The notes under the pieces are model-generated. The model worked only from the letters and a program-made list of their open reading frames with translations, had not been told where the DNA came from and ran no database searches. The translations under genes were made by a program, and so were the position numbers. Shown here in pieces: positions 6,427 to 10,029 of a stretch of 10,029 nucleotides of DNA (the first letter of the stretch is position 1; every line of letters begins with the position of its first letter). The DNA is taken from the NCBI RefSeq assembly GCF_002014985.1, contig NZ_MUXU01000070.1, positions 1 through 10,029 on the forward strand, written 5' to 3'. The stretch is from Moraxella caviae. GTDB taxonomy: Bacteria > Pseudomonadota > Gammaproteobacteria > Pseudomonadales > Moraxellaceae.

Positions 6427-7899
6427 ATGCTACGCATTGCCTACGACGCACTCACCTTTGACGATGTGCTTTTGCTTCCTGCCTATTCTGAAGTTCTACC
6501 AAAAGAAACCAAACTTGCCACGCGCTTAACCACTGACATCAACCTAAACTTGCCGATCATTTCTGCGGCGATGGACACCGTTACCGAGTCAAAAATGGCA
6601 ATCGCCATGGCGCAGCTTGGCGGTCTTGGCATTATCCATAAAAACATGGACATCGAGCATCAAGCCAGCCGTGTGCGCCACGTCAAGAAATTTGAAGCAG
6701 GCACCGTTGCCGACCCTGTAACCGTACACCCAGACGTAACGGTGGGCGAGCTTTTGCGCCTAACTCAAGTGCATAAAATCAGCGGCGTGCCTGTGGTAGA
6801 AGCAGGTACGGATAAGGTTGTGGGTATTGTAACGCATCGTGATGTGCGCTTTGAGACCAATTTGGACAAAAAAGTCAGCCAAGTGATGACACCAAAAGAA
6901 AAATTGGTAACGGTCAAAGAAGGCACGCCCCAAGAGCAAATCAAGGCATTATTGCACGAACACCGCATTGAAAAAGTGGTGGTAATTGACGATGATTTTC
7001 GTCTAAAAGGCTTGATTACTGTCAATGACTTCACCAAAGCCGAAAACAACCCAAATGCCGCCAAAGACGCAAAAGGTCGCCTTCGTGTGGGTGCGGCTGT
7101 GGGCACAGGTGCAGACACCGAAGCACGCGTGGAAGCCTTGATTGAAGCGAATGTGGACGTGGTTATCGTAGACACAGCGCACGGCCATTCTAAAGGCGTG
7201 ATTGACCGTGTGGCATGGATTAAGAAAAACTATCCAAACACCCAAGTCATTGGTGGTAACATCGCCACAGGTGATGCGGCGTTGGCATTGATGGACGCTG
7301 GCGCAAATGCGGTGAAAGTTGGCATTGGCCCGGGTTCAATCTGCACCACGCGTATCATCGCAGGCATTGGCGTGCCGCAAATCAGCGCCATTGATAATGT
7401 AGCAACCGCCCTAAAAGATCGCATTCCACTGATTGCGGACGGCGGCATTCGCTTTAGTGGCGACATGGCAAAAGCCATCGCGGCAGGCGCAAGCTGTATC
7501 ATGGTGGGCAGTCTTTTGGCAGGTACCGAAGAAGCGCCGGGTGAAGTTGAGCTGTTCCAAGGTCGCTATTATAAAGCGTATCGTGGTATGGGTTCTTTGG
7601 GTGCGATGAGCGGACAAAACGGCTCGTCTGACCGCTATTTCCAAGATGCCAAAGACGGCGTGGAAAAATTGGTGCCAGAAGGTATTGAAGGGCGTGTGCC
7701 ATACAAAGGCCCTGTGGCAGGCATCATCAACCAGTTGGCAGGCGGCTTAAAATCATCGATGGGTTATACAGGCTGTGCCACGATTGAAGAAATGCGTAAA
7801 AACACCACTTTTGTGAAAGTAACAAGCGCAGGTATGAAAGAATCGCACGTTCATGATGTGCAAATCACCAAAGAAGCACCAAACTACCGCCAAAATTGA
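6427..7899 (+). CDS. guaB: IMP dehydrogenase
   Basis: Oxidises IMP to XMP with NAD+, the committed step of guanine nucleotide synthesis, as a cytoplasmic tetramer or octamer. The 490-residue protein has the full bacterial layout: the N-terminal part of the TIM barrel with [16 protein letters not shown] (10-25), a pair of CBS domains at about 94-205 with SGVPVVE and [10 protein letters not shown], then the catalytic barrel. The active-site loop GPGSICTTR places the nucleophile at C306. [11 protein letters not shown] (336-346) binds the IMP phosphate, SSDRYFQ (400-406) holds the flap Arg-Tyr pair R403-Y404, and EGRVPYKG is at 421-428. The ATG at 6427 has AGGA seven bases ahead and matches the start of relatives. 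guaA does not follow; a terminator does. The CBS pair in this family can bind ATP or guanine nucleotides for allosteric control. Confidence 0.97.
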   Translation: MLRIAYDALTFDDVLLLPAYSEVLPKETKLATRLTTDINLNLPIISAAMDTVTESKMAIAMAQLGGLGIIHKNMDIEHQASRVRHVKKFEAGTVADPVTVHPDVTVGELLRLTQVHKISGVPVVEAGTDKVVGIVTHRDVRFETNLDKKVSQVMTPKEKLVTVKEGTPQEQIKALLHEHRIEKVVVIDDDFRLKGLITVNDFTKAENNPNAAKDAKGRLRVGAAVGTGADTEARVEALIEANVDVVIVDTAHGHSKGVIDRVAWIKKNYPNTQVIGGNIATGDAALALMDAGANAVKVGIGPGSICTTRIIAGIGVPQISAIDNVATALKDRIPLIADGGIRFSGDMAKAIAAGASCIMVGSLLAGTEEAPGEVELFQGRYYKAYRGMGSLGAMSGQNGSSDRYFQDAKDGVEKLVPEGIEGRVPYKGPVAGIINQLAGGLKSSMGYTGCATIEEMRKNTTFVKVTSAGMKESHVHDVQITKEAPNYRQN

Positions 7900-7921
7900 T
7901 TTTTGGTTTGGTTTTTGGCTT

Positions 7922-7957
7922 AAAAACGCCCCTGACTTTGGTTGGGGGTGTTTTTTT
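7922..7957 (+). terminator. intrinsic terminator of guaB
   Basis: ACGCCCC (7926-7932) pairs with GGGGTGT (7945-7951) with one G-U pair, followed by a run of T to 7957. The A-run ahead of the stem extends the helix. It begins 23 bases after the guaB stop. Confidence 0.85.
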
Positions 7958-8075
7958 GTGGTTTTAAAAACCGTGTTTCAAGCTTATTCTTAAAAGTGGC
8001 ACAATGTGATTGCTACTTCAGCATAATTTTGGAAATTAATAAATATCAGGCTGATTATCGTAAAATTTACTTTAT

Positions 8076-8113
8076 AAAAAACCCACCAAAGCACAAACTT
8101 TGGCGGATTTTTT
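8076..8113 (-). terminator. intrinsic terminator of the DUF3144 gene
   Basis: On the minus strand CCGCCAAAG (8106-8098) pairs with CTTTGGTGG (8091-8083) through nine pairs including one G-U, followed by GTTTTTT. The plus strand also ends in a T-run but has a mismatch in the stem, so it may act weakly both ways. Confidence 0.82.
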
Positions 8114-8135
8114 GGTTTGAAATTTGGTTTTGAAT

Positions 8136-8489
8136 TTAGGCTTGGTCGCCTGCTTTGAGTTTGGTGTATTTATCAAAGTGCTGGGCGTATTCGTCCAAAT
8201 TATCGCTGAGCATTTTTTGGAATTGCTCGGTATAAAAACGCAAGATTTCTTCTTTTTCTTTGGCGAAATCTTCCGCCTTGACAAAGCCGATGGAAGCTAC
8301 GGACGCACTAAAACGTGCCGCAGCATACATCAAAGACGAGCCGACTTGCCCTGCGTGTGATTGTGGCGATAATTGGCTGTTGGCAAGTCCGATAAAAGCG
8401 TCCGCACGCTCAAAAAAGGCGTTCATTTGTTCGCTTAATTGCACATCGCCAATGTCGTCAATTTGCTCGGCAGTAGGTTTGTCGGTCAT
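8136..8489 (-). CDS. DUF3144 family protein
   Basis: A small, probably cytoplasmic protein of unknown function. The 117 residues have no signal or membrane segment and look helical throughout. The family pattern I recognise is FFERADAFIGLAN (25-37), VGSSLMYAAARFSA (49-62), and QFQKMLSDNLDEYAQHFDKY (89-108). An acidic lead of about 20 residues precedes it. The ATG at 8489 has AAAGGA seven bases ahead, a strong ribosome site. It lies 64 bases after metK in the same direction with no terminator between, and a good terminator follows it, so it is probably cotranscribed with metK. That link is positional only and does not establish a role in S-adenosylmethionine metabolism. The family assignment is from memory. 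Confidence 0.8.
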   Translation of the reverse strand: MTDKPTAEQIDDIGDVQLSEQMNAFFERADAFIGLANSQLSPQSHAGQVGSSLMYAAARFSASVASIGFVKAEDFAKEKEEILRFYTEQFQKMLSDNLDEYAQHFDKYTKLKAGDQA

Positions 8490-8553
8490 GATTTGTCCTT
8501 TTGTTGTGTTTATAAGGCTTTGATTTACAAGATTTTAACTGTAATTTGTAGTA

Positions 8554-9720
8554 TTACACGCCAGCGTCTGCACGCAAAGCAGCCGCCAAGTCAGTTTTTT
8601 CCCAAGTGAAGGCATGGTCTGAGCCAGCACGGCCAAAATGCCCATAACTTGCGGTGATTTCGTACATTGGCTGCAGTAAATCCAGCATGCGTGTAATGCC
8701 GTAAGGGCGCAAATCAAAATGGCGGCGAATCAGTTCGGCGATTTTGACGTCGCTGATTTTGCCAGTGTTAAAGGTGTTTACTGAAATAGAAGTCGGCTCG
8801 GCAACGCCAATTGCATAGCTGACCTGCACTTCGCAGCGTGCAGCAATGCCTGCAGCCACGATGTTTTTGGCAACGTAGCGGCCTGCATAAGCGGCTGAGC
8901 GGTCTACTTTACTTGGGTCTTTGCCGCTGAATGCGCCGCCACCATGACGTGCCATGCCGCCGTAGGTGTCTACGATGATTTTGCGACCTGTCAAGCCAGC
9001 ATCACCCACAGGGCCGCCGATGACGAATTTGCCGGTTGGGTTGATGTGGTACAGCGTGTCTTTGTGCAATAGCTCGGCAGGAATGACGTGTTTGATGATT
9101 TCTTCCATCACCGCTTCTTTGAGTGCAGCTTGGCTGATGTCTGGGTCGTGCTGAGTGGAAAGCACCAGCGCATCAACGGCAACAGGGCGGTGATTGTCAT
9201 CATAACGCAAAGTTACTTGCGCCTTGGCATCAGGGCGAAGCCAAGCCAGCGTACCGTTTTTGCGAAGCTCGGCTTGGCGCTCCATCAAGCGGTGGCTTAG
9301 CTGAATTGGTGCTGGCATCAGCACGTCAGTTTCGTTGGTGGCATAGCCAAACATCAGGCCCTGATCGCCTGCACCTTGGTCTTCTGGGCGCTGTCTGTCC
9401 ACGCCTTGCGCAATCTCTGGCGACTGCTTGCCAATCATGTTAATCACCGCACAGCTTGAGCCATCAAAGCCAAGATCTGAGTGGTTGTAGCCGATTTTAT
9501 TCACTGTATCACGCACCACGCGCTCCACGTCAATATTGGCATGGGTGCTGATTTCGCCTGCCAGTACTACCGCACCAGTCTTCACTAGAGTTTCACACGC
9601 CACGCGCGCGTCTTTATCTTCGGTCAAGATGGCGTCAAGTAGCGCGTCAGAAATCTGATCCGCCATTTTGTCTGGGTGGCCTTCACTGACGGATTCGGAA
9701 GTAAAAATCTGATAATTCAT
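8554..9720 (-). CDS. metK: S-adenosylmethionine synthetase
   Basis: Makes S-adenosylmethionine from methionine and ATP, releasing phosphate and diphosphate, in the cytoplasm. The 388-residue protein is full length (the E. coli enzyme has 384). It shows [13 protein letters not shown] (6-18) with the ATP-site His and Asp of GHPDK, the signature [12 protein letters not shown] (116-127), and the glycine-rich P-loop-like [16 protein letters not shown] (260-275) carrying the lysines and aspartates that hold the triphosphate and metals. The C-terminus includes [17 protein letters not shown] (301-317). The start is fixed by the conserved N-terminus, yet no clear Shine-Dalgarno sequence precedes the ATG at 9720; the bases before it are A/T-rich with only GCGA at a suitable distance. 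It appears to head a two-gene unit with the DUF3144 gene. Confidence 0.97.
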   Translation of the reverse strand: MNYQIFTSESVSEGHPDKMADQISDALLDAILTEDKDARVACETLVKTGAVVLAGEISTHANIDVERVVRDTVNKIGYNHSDLGFDGSSCAVINMIGKQSPEIAQGVDRQRPEDQGAGDQGLMFGYATNETDVLMPAPIQLSHRLMERQAELRKNGTLAWLRPDAKAQVTLRYDDNHRPVAVDALVLSTQHDPDISQAALKEAVMEEIIKHVIPAELLHKDTLYHINPTGKFVIGGPVGDAGLTGRKIIVDTYGGMARHGGGAFSGKDPSKVDRSAAYAGRYVAKNIVAAGIAARCEVQVSYAIGVAEPTSISVNTFNTGKISDVKIAELIRRHFDLRPYGITRMLDLLQPMYEITASYGHFGRAGSDHAFTWEKTDLAAALRADAGV

Positions 9721-9747
9721 GAGAAATTCGCTTAAATTTGTGCTTAA

Positions 9748-9776
9748 ATTTTAAAAAATAAAAAAAGTTGTGTGAA
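9748..9776 (-). promoter_or_regulatory. candidate proximal metK promoter
   Basis: On the minus strand TTCACA (9776-9771) and TAAAAT (9753-9748) are exactly 17 bases apart, each five of six to consensus, with a T-rich spacer. The start would be near 9741, giving a leader of about 20 bases. It overlaps the right arm and T-tract of the leader structure listed next. Confidence 0.5.
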
Positions 9777-9846
9777 TTCTGGTGGCTTTTTTAGGCTTGA
9801 CAGAATGGCGCTGGGTAATGAATGATGATAAGCACCGAACACACAA
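9753..9846 (-). promoter_or_regulatory. long hairpin with T-tract upstream of metK
   Basis: On the minus strand TTGTGTG (9846-9840) can pair with CACACAA (9774-9768); inside it GGTG pairs with CACC (9836-9833 with 9784-9781) and CTT with AAG, with small internal loops. The closing arm is followed by C, seven T, A, six T (9767-9753). The form is that of a terminator or attenuator. It could regulate metK from a promoter farther upstream, end an operon beyond the window, or be fortuitous. Confidence 0.4.
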
Positions 9847-9893
9847 AATACCACGTTGGGCAAAATGTCCATTTAAAGGATATTTGGCGGAAA

Positions 9894-9899
9894 ATTATA
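9894..9899 (-). promoter_or_regulatory. candidate distal -10 box upstream of metK
   Basis: A perfect TATAAT reads on the minus strand at 9899-9894. The -35 position (TAGCTT) is poor. If used, the metK leader would be about 165 bases and would include the hairpin with T-tract. Confidence 0.3.
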
Positions 9900-10029
9900 A
9901 GCCAAAATAATAAAAAAAGCTAATGAATAATTTTCATGATTTATTGAATAATCGTACACTTGTAAGATTGTGTGTTTGGGGTGGCAAGGTTGAAGTTGGG
10001 TTTTGATGGGGTTGTAGATACCATCCCCA
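9900..10029. other. gene-free right end of the window
   Basis: AT-rich to about 9960, then a G-rich, C-poor stretch on the plus strand to about 10020, ending in TGGGG (10007-10011) and CCCCA (10025-10029) as a short inverted repeat. No gene is visible. The upstream neighbour of metK lies outside the window. Confidence 0.4.

Noticed and set aside
5822..6451. Several 60-73 codon open frames between dsbC and guaB
   Set aside because: No ribosome sites, no family resemblance, and overlap with one another and with the guaB promoter.
9721..9887. Known SAM riboswitch upstream of metK
   Set aside because: I could not find the conserved cores of the SAM-I or SAM-II types on either strand.
1..10029. 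CRISPR array, tRNA or rRNA genes, insertion sequence or prophage
   Set aside because: No regular spaced repeats, no cloverleaf or rRNA-like stretch, and no transposase, integrase or phage gene seen.

Overview
The window looks like chromosomal DNA from a gammaproteobacterium of the Moraxellaceae, most likely Moraxella or a close relative. This rests on the protein sequences (IMP dehydrogenase, homoserine dehydrogenase, lipoprotein-type DsbC, DUF3144 protein), the AT-rich intergenic DNA and the order dsbC-hom, which is also found in Pseudomonas and Acinetobacter. Genus-level placement is inference from memory, not from a search. I count eight genes, all apparently intact; six are housekeeping or metabolic genes and two form a small toxin-antitoxin module.

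Layout from left to right: (1) 1-164, a REP-like nested inverted repeat and a G-free tract; (2) 165-752 (-), PduO-type cobalamin adenosyltransferase, divergent from (3) 990-2444 (+), cysS for cysteinyl-tRNA synthetase; (4) two terminators where cysS converges with (5) 2590-3103 (-), a BrnT-type toxin gene with an overlapping divergent antitoxin gene; (6) 3271-4575 (-), hom, homoserine dehydrogenase, with its own terminator; (7) a 417-base gap holding a 36-base near-palindrome; (8) 4993-5796 (-), dsbC, here a predicted lipoprotein; (9) a 630-base gap with a strong guaB promoter and a structured leader; (10) 6427-7899 (+), guaB; (11) 8136-8489 (-), a DUF3144 protein, probably cotranscribed behind (12) 8554-9720 (-), metK; (13) a 309-base tail with the metK promoter and a long-range hairpin followed by a T-tract.

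The genes do not form one pathway. hom feeds Thr and Met synthesis, metK turns Met into S-adenosylmethionine, cysS charges Cys, guaB commits IMP to GMP synthesis, and DsbC corrects disulfides in the periplasm. Almost every transcription unit ends in a recognisable intrinsic terminator, so most genes are probably expressed singly; exceptions are brnT-brnA and metK-DUF3144.

I did not find a clearly new multi-gene system. The points most worth checking are the divergent BrnT partner, the hom locus ending in a toxin-antitoxin module instead of thrC, the structure upstream of metK, the near-palindrome upstream of hom, and a 16-base sequence shared by the hom and guaB leaders. All coordinates and pairings were read by eye.
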